NCBI RefSeq assembly: GCF_033845285.1
Contig: NZ_JAWXCX010000001.1
Span: 1,999,495-2,063,494, forward strand
Origin: Marinococcus sp. PL1-022
GTDB taxonomy: Bacteria > Bacillota > Bacilli > Bacillales > Marinococcaceae
Direction of reading: 5' to 3'
Length of the DNA: 64,000 nucleotides
Of the stretch, positions 1 through 7,555 are shown piece after piece; the first letter of the stretch is position 1; the number at the start of each line of letters is the position of its first letter. The notes below the pieces were generated by a model, which was not told the DNA's origin, made no database searches, and saw only the letters and a list, made by a program, of their open reading frames with translations. A program made the position numbers and the translations under genes.

Positions 1-195
1 GTGTTTGCTGTTGGTACAGGCGTAGGCTCGTTCTTTTTCTCGGCACCGTTTCTTTCACAGACCTTCGGTTATTTTCATTTTCCCGTACTGGGTGAACTGG
101 AGCTGACGACGACGCTCGCCTTCGACTTAGGCGTTTATCTGGTTGTTATCGGAACGGCTATGACTATTATTCAAACGATCGGAGAGGATAAATAG
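1..195 (+). CDS. mrpB: Na+/H+ antiporter subunit MrpB, C-terminal part (partial, window edge)
   Basis: This is the last 64 residues of the MrpB/MnhB subunit of the multisubunit Mrp cation/proton antiporter, a membrane complex that exports Na+ in exchange for protons. Two hydrophobic membrane segments are visible, followed by a short polar tail (TIGEDK). The real start lies before the window, so the GTG at position 1 should not be read as a start. The stop overlaps the mrpC start codon, and five further mrp subunits follow in order, which fixes the identity. Confidence 0.9.
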   Translation: MFAVGTGVGSFFFSAPFLSQTFGYFHFPVLGELELTTTLAFDLGVYLVVIGTAMTIIQTIGEDK

Positions 196-536
196 TGGAA
201 ATAATTATGTCTATCCTTGCCGGCTTCTTATTTACTGTCGGTTTGTATTTAATACTGACGAAAAATTTAATACGCATTATTATTGGCAGCTCAGTTTTAA
301 GCCACGGTGCTCATCTGCTGCTTTTGACCATGGCGGGGCTGAAGACAGGAGCCCCTCCGCTGCTCGGCCTTGAAGCTGACACTTATGTAGACCCGCTTCC
401 CCAGGCGCTGATACTGACAGCTATCGTTATCAGCTTTGGAGTAACGTCTTTTATTCTTGTTTTAGGATACCGTACGTACAAAGTGACCGGAGCGGCTGAG
501 ACTGACCAACTGAGAGGAACTGATACTGATGAGTAA
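195..536 (+). CDS. mrpC: Na+/H+ antiporter subunit MrpC
   Basis: A 113-residue membrane protein of the MnhC/NuoK-like family, a small subunit of the Mrp antiporter related to the K subunit of complex I. Three hydrophobic helices are evident, with the family stretch SHGAHLLLLTMAGL near residues 36-49 and DPLPQALILTAIVIS near 65-79. The GTG start has a GGAGAGG ribosome site seven bases upstream and shares bases with the mrpB stop codon. An ATG four codons in is an alternative. It overlaps mrpD by eight bases, so translation is probably coupled. Confidence 0.95.
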   Translation: MEIIMSILAGFLFTVGLYLILTKNLIRIIIGSSVLSHGAHLLLLTMAGLKTGAPPLLGLEADTYVDPLPQALILTAIVISFGVTSFILVLGYRTYKVTGAAETDQLRGTDTDE

Positions 537-2016
537 TTGGCTGATCCTTCCGGTCCTTATCCCTCTCATCGCAGGGATCGTGGCATTGTTTTTCCCAAAG
601 AATGTCACCGCGCAGCGCATCTGGGCATTTATTACGAGCCTGATTCTGATTGGCGTCAATATCTTTTTGCTTACGTACATATTGTCCAATGGAATCATGA
701 CTCTTGAACTCGGCGGCTGGGAAGCTCCATTTGGCATTGTGTTTGTGGGAGATTCATTAGCAGTGCTTTTAACAACAACTACTTCCTTTGTCGCTATGCC
801 TATTATTTATTTTTCCTTCAGCACCATTGGAGTGGAGCGGGAAAAATATTACTACTACTCCTTTTTCCAGTTTTTAATCGCCGGGGTGTCCGGGGCTTTT
901 CTGACTGGTGATATTTTCAACCTGTTTGTCTGCTTCGAGGTTCTTCTTTTAGCCTCTTACGCTTTGATCGGCCACGGCGGTACAAAAACACAACTGAAGG
1001 AATCGTTTAACTACGTTATTGTAAACGTTGTTTCTTCCGCGTTTTTCGTTATTGGTGTTGCATATCTGTACGCTGTAACAGGCACACTGAATATGGCCCA
1101 GCTCAGTGAGCGGGTCAGCGAAGCAGGCGCTGAACCGATCATTACGGTTATTGCCATTTTGTTTTTGATCGTGTTCGGGCTAAAAGGAGCATTATTTCCT
1201 CTTTACTTCTGGCTGCCTGGATCATATTCGGTGCCTCCGACAGCCATCGGGGCGATATTTGCTGCTCTTTTGACCAAGGTCGGCATTTACAGCATTTTTA
1301 GAACCTACTCTGTTATCTTCAATGAAGACACGGCCATGACACACACCATCCTTCTCGTCCTTTCAGCGGTGACAATGATTGTTGGTGTTATCGGCGCGAT
1401 TGCTTACAGAGATGTGAAATTGATTTTAGTATACAATGTTATTGTAGCTGTCGGATTTATTCTATTCGGTGTCGCTTCACTGAACAGCGATGCGTTTATA
1501 GGTGCCATATACTACCTGCTTCATGATATTGTCATTAAAGCAGCCCTGTTTCTGATTATTGGGGCGCTGATTACTGCAGCCGGCACAAGTAAGCTCTCAG
1601 GGATGGGGGGAATTATTAAGCATCACCCGCTTCTCACCTGGATGTTTTTCATTTCCGCCCTAGCCCTTGCCGGCGTGCCGCCTCTTGGCGGTTTTCCAGG
1701 CAAGCTGATGCTTGTGGTCGGTGGTGCCGAAGCCGGTCATTACATTGTCGTAGCAGTCATGATGGTTGCAAGTCTGCTCGTACTGTATTCCGTAATACGC
1801 ATTTTCCTGCAGGGCTTTTTGGGAGAACCAATGCTTACCCACGCAGAACAGCATGGCAGCATTAAAGCGCAGATGCCTCCCATCGTATTTCTTGTAGCGC
1901 TCTCGGCATTCATGGGCTTCGGTGCCGAAATCATGTATCCATTGGTGGAAAGTGCAGCAGAAACGCTGATCAATCCCCGTGCTTATATTGAAGCTGTGTT
2001 AGGGGGGAATTCATAA
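529..2016 (+). CDS. mrpD: Na+/H+ antiporter subunit MrpD
   Basis: A 495-residue polytopic membrane protein of the complex I NuoL/M/N-like antiporter family, thought to carry a proton or cation path in the Mrp complex. Roughly 14 hydrophobic segments are visible. Conserved family features include FLTGDIFNLFVCFEVLLLAS near residues 123-142, with the buried glutamate, and a lysine-bearing helix at FGLKGALFPLYFWLPGSYS. Length is normal. It ends with an ATG-overlapping stop into mrpE, consistent with one transcript for the whole set. Confidence 0.96.
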   Translation: MSNWLILPVLIPLIAGIVALFFPKNVTAQRIWAFITSLILIGVNIFLLTYILSNGIMTLELGGWEAPFGIVFVGDSLAVLLTTTTSFVAMPIIYFSFSTIGVEREKYYYYSFFQFLIAGVSGAFLTGDIFNLFVCFEVLLLASYALIGHGGTKTQLKESFNYVIVNVVSSAFFVIGVAYLYAVTGTLNMAQLSERVSEAGAEPIITVIAILFLIVFGLKGALFPLYFWLPGSYSVPPTAIGAIFAALLTKVGIYSIFRTYSVIFNEDTAMTHTILLVLSAVTMIVGVIGAIAYRDVKLILVYNVIVAVGFILFGVASLNSDAFIGAIYYLLHDIVIKAALFLIIGALITAAGTSKLSGMGGIIKHHPLLTWMFFISALALAGVPPLGGFPGKLMLVVGGAEAGHYIVVAVMMVASLLVLYSVIRIFLQGFLGEPMLTHAEQHGSIKAQMPPIVFLVALSAFMGFGAEIMYPLVESAAETLINPRAYIEAVLGGNS

Positions 2017-2492
2017 TGGCTTTTCAGGTTATGATCAATCTTGCCATGGCCCTGCTTTGGATGATTATCAATGATGCCTGGTCGTTTGCATCCTTTATCA
2101 GCGGATTTTTCCTCGGCCTGCTAGTCCTGTATTTTATGAGAGGATTTTTCCGGGAGAGGCTTTATTTTCACCGGGTCTATGCGGCCTTGGTGCTGATGCT
2201 TATCTTCTTTAAAGAATTAATTCTGTCCAGCTTCTCTGTTGCCCGGCAGATACTGAGTCCTAAATTAAACATCAGTCCAGGCATCTTTGAAATGGAAACC
2301 ACTCTTGAAAAAGAATGGGAACTCACGCTGCTGTCGCTTTTAATCACTCTTACACCGGGGACCCTGGTAGTAGAAGTAGCCCCGGACAACCGCTCGCTGT
2401 TTATCCATGCGATGGACCTCCAGAGTGTGGAAGCGGCTGAAAAGGAAATCCGCAATTCATTCGAAAAAGCGATTAGGGAGGTCAGCAGATAA
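2016..2492 (+). CDS. mrpE: Na+/H+ antiporter subunit MrpE
   Basis: A 158-residue MnhE-family subunit. Two or three N-terminal hydrophobic segments are followed by a cytoplasmic C-terminal half. The typical stretch LLSLLITLTPGTLVVEV lies near residues 109-125. In other bacilli this subunit is needed for complex assembly or full activity, and its catalytic role is not established. The start codon overlaps the mrpD stop, and its own stop overlaps the mrpF start. Confidence 0.94.
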   Translation: MAFQVMINLAMALLWMIINDAWSFASFISGFFLGLLVLYFMRGFFRERLYFHRVYAALVLMLIFFKELILSSFSVARQILSPKLNISPGIFEMETTLEKEWELTLLSLLITLTPGTLVVEVAPDNRSLFIHAMDLQSVEAAEKEIRNSFEKAIREVSR

Positions 2493-2779
2493 TGGTATTA
2501 AATGCAATTTATATTACAGCAGCAACACTTGTTTCGATCTCCATCCTGCTCACGCTGTACCGGGTATTTAAAGGCCCGTCGATGCCGGACCGTGTCATTG
2601 CGCTCGACGTTATTGGCATCCAACTGATTAGTGTAACAGCTCTATTCTGCATTATTTTAAATACGAGCGCGTTCATTGAAGTTATGCTGCTGCTTGCAAT
2701 CCTGGCCTTCATTGGCACGGTAGCCTTCGCTAAATATATCGAAAAGGGTGTTGTGATTGAGCATGACCGAGATCGTTGA
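2492..2779 (+). CDS. mrpF: Na+/H+ antiporter subunit MrpF
   Basis: A 95-residue protein with three hydrophobic helices. It carries the family signature VFKGPSMPDRVIALDVIG near residues 25-42, containing the conserved acidic residue in helix 2. It belongs to the MrpF/PhaF family, the subunit whose B. subtilis member has also been linked to bile-acid efflux. It overlaps mrpE at its start, and mrpG begins within its last 23 bases. Confidence 0.95.
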   Translation: MVLNAIYITAATLVSISILLTLYRVFKGPSMPDRVIALDVIGIQLISVTALFCIILNTSAFIEVMLLLAILAFIGTVAFAKYIEKGVVIEHDRDR

Positions 2780-3146
2780 TTGGATTGTAGCACTGCTTGC
2801 CCTTTTTGGAGCAGCTTTCAGCATCATAAGCGCTGTCGGTCTGCTTCGTCTTCCGGATATTTTCACACGTTCGCACGCTGCCACGAAGGCGGCTACTCTG
2901 GGAGTACTGTGTGTTGTGCTTGCCGCCTTTCTGTTTTTCATGGTACACACGCAGACCTTCAGTCTCCGCTTCGTGCTGACCCTTGTGTTTGTATTTGTGA
3001 CAGCACCTGTGGGCGGACACTTGATCGCAAGGGCAGCTTATAACGCCGGCGTTCCACTCGCGGAGGGGAGCTCCCAGGACGCTCTCAGCCGATCCAGGAA
3101 AGAGAACCGGTCCTTCAATGAAGAGGAAACCGATAACCATCATTAA
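2757..3146 (+). CDS. mrpG: Na+/H+ antiporter subunit MrpG
   Basis: A 129-residue last subunit of the Mrp complex, with three hydrophobic helices and the family stretch GLLRLPDIFTRSHAATKAATLG near residues 27-48 (given here as two conserved halves joined). The tail is long, charged and serine rich. The frame can start at TTG 2757, six bases after a GGGTG site, or at ATG 2763, twelve bases after it. TTG is favoured on spacing and ATG on codon. A hairpin terminator follows the stop directly, which closes the operon. Confidence 0.93.
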   Translation: MSMTEIVDWIVALLALFGAAFSIISAVGLLRLPDIFTRSHAATKAATLGVLCVVLAAFLFFMVHTQTFSLRFVLTLVFVFVTAPVGGHLIARAAYNAGVPLAEGSSQDALSRSRKENRSFNEEETDNHH

Positions 3147-3151
3147 GGAAA

Positions 3152-3181
3152 AACCGGACCATTTATCTGGTCTGGTTTTTT
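3152..3181 (+). terminator. Rho-independent terminator of the mrp operon
   Basis: A 10-bp inverted repeat (AACCGGACCA with TGGTCTGGTT, one G-T pair) around a 6-base loop, followed by a run of Ts. It sits five bases after the mrpG stop. Confidence 0.85.
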
Positions 3182-3338
3182 GATATTCAATCTTTTTCTC
3201 ATAAATACTGGAATTCTTATCAAACCCTTGTTATGATGGGGTTTAAGAAAAAAACCAGAATAATGTAAGTATTTTTAAAATATTTTTGCTTTATTCCTGG
3301 CTTTTCTTCTTAGAAACCTACAAAAATAAATGGAAGGG

Positions 3339-3368
3339 TTGACATACCGGGCTTTTCATGAGTTAATT
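3339..3368 (+). promoter_or_regulatory. SigA-type promoter of hup
   Basis: A perfect -35 TTGACA (3339-3344) is followed after 18 bases by TTAATT as the best -10 candidate. Another A/T-rich match, TATGAA, lies at 3372. The HU ribosome site follows about 30 bases downstream. The -35 is strong and the exact -10 is uncertain. Confidence 0.65.
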
Positions 3369-3413
3369 TGGTATGAAAGACTCTAAATTTATGGAATGAA
3401 AGGGAGTATTTTC

Positions 3414-3686
3414 ATGAACAAGACGGATTTAATCAACGCAGTTTCAGACCAGGCTGAGCTTTCGAAAAAAGACGCTTCCAAAGCTGTAGACGCTGTCTTT
3501 GACAGCATCACAGAAACTTTGAAAAAAGGCGACAAAATCCAGTTAGTTGGATTTGGAAGCTTTGAAGTACGCGAGCGTGCTGCACGTAAAGGGCGTAACC
3601 CACAAACAGGCGCGGAAATTAAGATCCCTTCCACGAAAAACCCTGCGTTTCGCCCAGGTAAACAGCTGAAAGACGCTGTAAACTAA
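3414..3686 (+). CDS. hup: DNA-binding protein HU
   Basis: A 90-residue HU protein, the abundant histone-like nucleoid protein that bends DNA as a dimer. The family arm region [13 protein letters not shown] is present near residues 60-72, with the intercalating proline and the closing [16 protein letters not shown]. The ATG at 3414 is chosen over the upstream ATG at 3396 because AAAGGGAG lies eight bases before it and HU proteins start MNKTDL. It is monocistronic, with its own strong promoter and terminator. Confidence 0.97.
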   Translation: MNKTDLINAVSDQAELSKKDASKAVDAVFDSITETLKKGDKIQLVGFGSFEVRERAARKGRNPQTGAEIKIPSTKNPAFRPGKQLKDAVN

Positions 3687-3701
3687 CATAAATATTTTAA
3701 A

Positions 3702-3736
3702 AACAGCCCTTCTGAAAATCAGGAGGGCTGTTTTTT
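3702..3736 (+). terminator. Terminator of hup
   Basis: A 12-bp stem (AACAGCCCTTCT with AGGAGGGCTGTT) with loop GAAAATC and a T run after it. Confidence 0.92.
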
Positions 3737-3810
3737 CTTGAGGTTCTTTGGTGTTTCTTCCAGGGCGAATAAGGGAACAATTCTATATCATTCTTTGAAG
3801 GAGCTTGCGT

Positions 3811-4116
3811 ATGGATATAACAATTACCCGTCCAGCGATTAAATGGATGAAAGAAGAACTAAATGTGGAAAGCGGCGATTCCGTAAGATTCTATGTCCGT
3901 TACGGCGGCTCTCCGCAGCTCTATCCCGGATTTTCTATGGGTATTGCTCTCGATAAACCGGAGAGACCGGCAGTAATGACAGAGGAGGAAGGACTCACCT
4001 TTTTCGTGGAAGACGCAGACAGCTGGTATTTGCGCTCGCACAATCTGCACGTCAGCTTCAGCCGGAAGCACGATACGATTATATTTGAATACAAGGAAAG
4101 CGGTGACGCAGAGTAG
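3811..4116 (+). CDS. HesB/YneR-family protein without cluster-binding cysteines
   Basis: A 101-residue protein resembling the HesB/YadR/YfhF (YneR) family, relatives of A-type iron-sulfur scaffolds. The N-terminal pattern ITRPAIKWMKEELN and the RFYVRYGG stretch near residues 27-34 match this group. There is no cysteine anywhere in the protein, so it cannot bind a cluster as IscA does. This is usual for the YneR branch, whose function is unknown. The start is ATG 3811, seven bases after GAAGGAG; a TTG two codons upstream is too close to that site. Confidence 0.75.
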   Translation: MDITITRPAIKWMKEELNVESGDSVRFYVRYGGSPQLYPGFSMGIALDKPERPAVMTEEEGLTFFVEDADSWYLRSHNLHVSFSRKHDTIIFEYKESGDAE

Positions 4117-4135
4117 GAATTACTCTGCGTTTTTT
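4106..4135 (+). terminator. Terminator overlapping the YneR-like stop codon
   Basis: The inverted repeat ACGCAGAGTA / TTACTCTGCGT is followed by six Ts. The left arm contains the stop codon of the upstream gene. Confidence 0.85.
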
Positions 4136-4163
4136 CTCCGTCTTCCCCTCAAATTCCCTGAAC

Positions 4164-4194
4164 AAAAAAAGGCTGCAGGCATTTGTGCCTGCAG
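4164..4194 (-). terminator. Hairpin with T run on the minus strand, no known gene upstream of it
   Basis: GCTGCAGGCA and its complement form a perfect 10-bp stem around a 4-base loop. Seven As lie on the plus-strand left side, so on the minus strand it reads as a strong intrinsic terminator. No recognised minus-strand gene lies between here and the promoter region at 4.45 kb. Confidence 0.6.
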
Positions 4195-4449
4195 CTTCAA
4201 AGGGAGAGAGAGTGATGCCTAAAGGAGAGCCTGTTATTCACGGCTACAGGAAATGGCTTGCTCCAAAATGAAAAACCACACTGGCTGATCCATTTCGATT
4301 GTTCCTGCGAAAGGCAACAATGTAAATGTTGGAACGAAGCATCTGCCTCCTGTTATTTATTAGTGTACATAGTTACTGCATGGGTTTCATTATGTATGTT
4401 AGATGTTCTTCCATTCTTTTTTCCTTCGGCTTTCATTCCTGCAGTTTAA
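4195..4449. other. Unexplained intergenic stretch with possible micro-ORFs
   Basis: About 430 bases separate the YneR-like gene from the S9 peptidase. On plus, an 18-codon frame at 4215-4271 (MPKGEPVIHGYRKWLAPK) starts eight bases after AAAGGGAG, which is a good ribosome site. On minus, frames of 18 and 32 codons start with weaker sites and run toward the minus-strand terminator at 4164. The longer plus-strand open frames starting at 4258 and 4326 lack ribosome sites and have irregular composition, so they are not called. A small RNA or micropeptide is possible but unproven. Confidence 0.3.
4215..4271 (+). CDS. Possible 18-residue micropeptide
   Basis: ATG at 4215 preceded by AAAGGGAG at ideal spacing. 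The product would be a basic peptide with no cysteine and no hydrophobic segment. I do not recognise it. It is given only because the ribosome site is better than chance would usually produce. Without comparison to relatives it may simply be noise. Confidence 0.2.
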   Translation: MPKGEPVIHGYRKWLAPK

Positions 4450-4478
4450 TTGTTTTTTGCGAATCGTTTTACTATACT
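4450..4478 (+). promoter_or_regulatory. Likely promoter of the S9 peptidase gene
   Basis: TTGTTT (4450-4455), a 17-base spacer and TATACT (4473-4478). It lies about 75 bases before the TTG start of the peptidase gene. Confidence 0.55.
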
Positions 4479-4553
4479 AAAAAAGCACCCTACATACGTG
4501 AAACCTTTCCAAAATGAAGGGGATCACGGGTATACTACGAGGAGGACGTTACC

Positions 4554-6542
4554 TTGTCTATGAAAAGACCTTTAACTGCAGCAGATTTAGAACGTATTCA
4601 CGTCGTGGATGATGCCCGTCTTTCTTCAGACGGCGAACGGTATGCTTTTGTACAAAAATCTATTCAAAGTAATACGAACAGCTACTATTCAAATATATAC
4701 ACGCAGTATTTAACAGACGATGTTCCTGTTCAGTGGACGTTTGGGTCTTATACAAATGTTTCGCCGCGGTGGTCACCGGACGGCTCCAGCCTCGCTTTTG
4801 TGTCTGACCGCTCGGGCCTTAACCAAATTTGGATAATGAGCACCTCAGGAGGAGAGCCAAAGCAGATTACCTTCGTTAAACATGGCGCCTCCAATCCAGT
4901 ATGGTCGCCGGACAGCCAGAAGCTGCTGTTTGAAACGGAACAGGCTCCTGAAGAAGACATCTTTACTACGGAGGGAGACTCTCCGAATAATTCTCCTTCT
5001 GCTGTGAAAATTGACCGTCTCCGTTATAAATCAGACAGCCGGGGCTTTCATCACGGCAGACGCGTACACATTGGTTTATTTCGATTCGACCTCGAGGAGA
5101 GTTCCCTGCTCACTAACGGCAGCTACGATCACCACACTCCTGACTGGTCTCCCGACAGTCAATTTATTGTATTTTCAGCAAACAGAAACAGCGATGAAGA
5201 CATTTCCCCGGTGCAGGATTTGTATACCCTAAACATTGAAACAAAAGAAATTTCCAAACTCACGGATTCTGCCGGTACCTTTACTAATGCCAGCTGGTCA
5301 CCCGACGGCTCCTGGATAGCTTGCACTGGTCACGAATTGGAATATAAAAGCGCCACGATTAATCAAATCTGGCTGATCAATCCATTAACAAAAGAACGAA
5401 AAGGAATGACGTTAAAGTGGGACGTCCAAATAGGCGACTACATGATTGGCGATATCAGAACCGGTCATACCTCTGATAAGCCCGTATGGTCGAGCGATCA
5501 GGAGCATATTTACTTTTTGGCGAGCGAAAACGGAAAAGTCGGCTTGTATCAGATGGATATGCATAATGAAATCACCGCTGTTCATGATGAGGACAACCAC
5601 GTTTTCTCGTTCTCCTTTCATCCTAAAAATGAACAGTTTGTGCTCGGCATCAGTGATCCTTCCAACCCAGGTGATTTTTACAGCCGGCGACTTGAGGACA
5701 AACGCCGTGTCCGGCTCACAGACGTAAACGCCAGCTTTTTAAAAGAGATTGATCTTTCCCTGCCCGAAACCTTTTCTGTCCGTACAGGCGATCATTGGGA
5801 CGTTCAGGGATGGATAATGTATCCTGTTGATTATGAAGAAGGACAGAGCTTCCCACTGATTCTGGAAATTCACGGCGGCCCCCACGCTATGTATGGTCAC
5901 ACGTTCTTTCACGAGTTTCAGCTGCTTGCTGCCGAGGGATACGGTGTCCTGTTCAGCAATCCCCGGGGAAGCCACGGCTATGGCCAGGCCTTTGCCGATG
6001 CCTGCCGACGGGATTATGGCGGAAAGGATTTCGAGGATCTGCTTGCGATTCTGGATCATGCGGTTGAAAGCTATGAGTTTGTTGACCGCAATCGGCTGGG
6101 AGTAACCGGAGGAAGCTATGGCGGCTTTATGACAAATTGGATGATCAGCCATACTGACCGCTTTAAAGCGGCCGTCACCCAGCGCTCCATTTCCAACTGG
6201 CTCAGCTTTTACGGGGTGAGTGATATAGGCTTTTTCTTTACAGACTGGGAGATCGGTGTGCCGCTCCATCAGGATCCGGAAAAGCTCTGGCACCATTCCC
6301 CTCTCCGCTACGTCAAAGATATTCATACGCCTTTACTGATCATGCACAGCGAAAACGATTACCGCTGCCCGATTGAACAGGCGGAACAGCTGTTTATTAA
6401 CATGAAATATTTAAACAAAACGGTCTCGTTTCTCCGTTTCCCGGGAGCCAATCATGAACTAAGCCGCTCCGGCCCTCCCGCTCTTCGAATCGAACGGCTG
6501 AATCACATGGTCGACTGGTTCCACCACTATATCGAAAAATAA
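4554..6542 (+). CDS. S9 family serine peptidase (acylaminoacyl-peptidase/YuxL-like)
   Basis: A 662-residue cytoplasmic serine peptidase of the prolyl oligopeptidase family, close in length and layout to B. subtilis YuxL. The first about 400 residues form a TolB/WD40-like beta-propeller with repeated WSPDG and WSPDS motifs. The C-terminal alpha/beta-hydrolase part has the nucleophile in GGSYGGFM (Ser521), with Asp602 in ENDYRC and His634 in GANHELS as the likely triad partners. The frame starts at TTG 4554, eight bases after GAGGAGG; ATG 4560 would be 14 bases away. It is monocistronic, and the substrate peptides are not known. Confidence 0.9.
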   Translation: MSMKRPLTAADLERIHVVDDARLSSDGERYAFVQKSIQSNTNSYYSNIYTQYLTDDVPVQWTFGSYTNVSPRWSPDGSSLAFVSDRSGLNQIWIMSTSGGEPKQITFVKHGASNPVWSPDSQKLLFETEQAPEEDIFTTEGDSPNNSPSAVKIDRLRYKSDSRGFHHGRRVHIGLFRFDLEESSLLTNGSYDHHTPDWSPDSQFIVFSANRNSDEDISPVQDLYTLNIETKEISKLTDSAGTFTNASWSPDGSWIACTGHELEYKSATINQIWLINPLTKERKGMTLKWDVQIGDYMIGDIRTGHTSDKPVWSSDQEHIYFLASENGKVGLYQMDMHNEITAVHDEDNHVFSFSFHPKNEQFVLGISDPSNPGDFYSRRLEDKRRVRLTDVNASFLKEIDLSLPETFSVRTGDHWDVQGWIMYPVDYEEGQSFPLILEIHGGPHAMYGHTFFHEFQLLAAEGYGVLFSNPRGSHGYGQAFADACRRDYGGKDFEDLLAILDHAVESYEFVDRNRLGVTGGSYGGFMTNWMISHTDRFKAAVTQRSISNWLSFYGVSDIGFFFTDWEIGVPLHQDPEKLWHHSPLRYVKDIHTPLLIMHSENDYRCPIEQAEQLFINMKYLNKTVSFLRFPGANHELSRSGPPALRIERLNHMVDWFHHYIEK

Positions 6543-6577
6543 TATTCAACTTTTTCGGTGCCGTGCAGCATAAAATG

Positions 6578-6608
6578 ATCCCGCTTCAGTAGAGAAGCGG
6601 GATTTCAT
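6578..6608 (+). terminator. Terminator after the S9 peptidase
   Basis: ATCCCGCTTC / GAAGCGGGAT, a 10-bp perfect stem with a 6-base loop and a modest T-rich tail. It sits between convergent genes and may act on both strands. Confidence 0.7.
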
Positions 6609-6621
6609 TTACACGTCAGCA

Positions 6622-6819
6622 TTAATAGTCCTTGTCTTCACTGCCGGAGCGTTTCTTCGTATGATGTTTTTTCCTGTTTTCTTCTTCTTCGTATTTCATA
6701 TCTGCCAATGGAATTGGATCTTCCTTGCTCGCAGGCGGTCCTTCATTCCCCGGCTTTTTCTCCGGCTCCTGTTTTTTTTCTTTTTTTACTTTATTTTTAA
6801 GACGTTCTGATTCTGACAT
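6622..6819 (-). CDS. Small highly charged hypothetical protein
   Basis: A 65-residue protein that is almost entirely Lys, Glu, Pro and Asp, with no hydrophobic core and no cysteine. It is predicted to be disordered. The ATG is preceded by AGGAGGG at good spacing (plus-strand positions about 6826-6832), so translation is likely. It is divergent from the Nudix gene. I do not recognise a family. Similar short charged proteins occur in bacilli without known function. Confidence 0.6.
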   Translation of the reverse strand: MSESERLKNKVKKEKKQEPEKKPGNEGPPASKEDPIPLADMKYEEEENRKKHHTKKRSGSEDKDY

Positions 6820-6907
6820 CTTTATCCCTCCTGTAATATAGTACCTGTAAGTATGTATACCACATTCGGGAGAAGGAAAAACAATGATACTCCAGAAGGA
6901 GGATACT

Positions 6908-7525
6908 ATGCAAAATGCCCGCTATTGGAAAAACAGAATTCGCACCCGTTCTGCCGCTATAATGGGCGAAGAGCATATGCGAAAAGCAGCGGTAGTAGTA
7001 CCCCTGCTTCAACTACACGATGAATATCATATAATGTTTGAGCGCAGAGCATGGTCGCTGCAGTCGCAGCCGGGAGAAATATGTTTCCCGGGTGGAAAAA
7101 TCGATGATTCCGATCCTACTCCTCTTGCTGCAGGACTTCGCGAATTTGAAGAAGAAACCGGAATCCCCTCGCACGCGATGGATATATGGGGAGCTTTGGA
7201 CGTTGTTGTCCAGCCATTTCAGCGAATAGTCTATCCCTACATTGGGGAAGTTGATTACGCGGGTGATTTTTCCCCTAATACCTCAGAAGTGGACGAACTG
7301 TTCACCGTGCCGCTTGATTTCTTTTTAAAGCACGAGCCCGAAAAGCATAATGTTTATATGGGCATGCGTTTTTCAGAAACTTTTCCCACTTCATTAATAC
7401 CAAATGAAGAAACGTACCGTACAAACACTACAACGCTGCCCCAGTTTATCTATCACTACCAGAATGTCGTCATCTGGGGGCTGACCGCACAAATTATCCG
7501 GCATGCTGTTTCTCTTCTTCGTTAG
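6908..7525 (+). CDS. Nudix hydrolase, probable coenzyme A pyrophosphatase
   Basis: A 205-residue protein with a Nudix core (FPGG then REFEEETGI near residues 64-96). The preceding stretch ERRAWSLQSQPGEICFPGG fits the NuCoA signature of CoA pyrophosphatases (NudL/YeaB group), which hydrolyse CoA and its derivatives to 3',5'-ADP and phosphopantetheine. As in that group, the first Nudix glutamate position is not Glu. The start is ATG 6908 after AGAAGGAGG. An in-frame ATG at 6884 also has a ribosome-like site, so an eight-residue longer form is possible. Confidence 0.88.
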   Translation: MQNARYWKNRIRTRSAAIMGEEHMRKAAVVVPLLQLHDEYHIMFERRAWSLQSQPGEICFPGGKIDDSDPTPLAAGLREFEEETGIPSHAMDIWGALDVVVQPFQRIVYPYIGEVDYAGDFSPNTSEVDELFTVPLDFFLKHEPEKHNVYMGMRFSETFPTSLIPNEETYRTNTTTLPQFIYHYQNVVIWGLTAQIIRHAVSLLR

Positions 7526-7555
7526 CCTTCGCCTCTGAATAAAATAAAAGGCGAC

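Noticed and set aside
4258-4517. Two 63-codon plus-strand frames in the 4.2-4.5 kb gap
   Set aside because: No ribosome sites, odd composition rich in Cys and Phe, and the second overlaps the likely peptidase promoter.
4528-4533. GGGTAT resembling a SigB -10 box before the S9 peptidase
   Set aside because: No matching -35 box, and the start point would fall inside the ribosome binding site.
5739-6326. A 195-codon minus-strand frame opposite the S9 peptidase
   Set aside because: Covers the catalytic domain of the peptidase on the other strand; no ribosome site and no family pattern.
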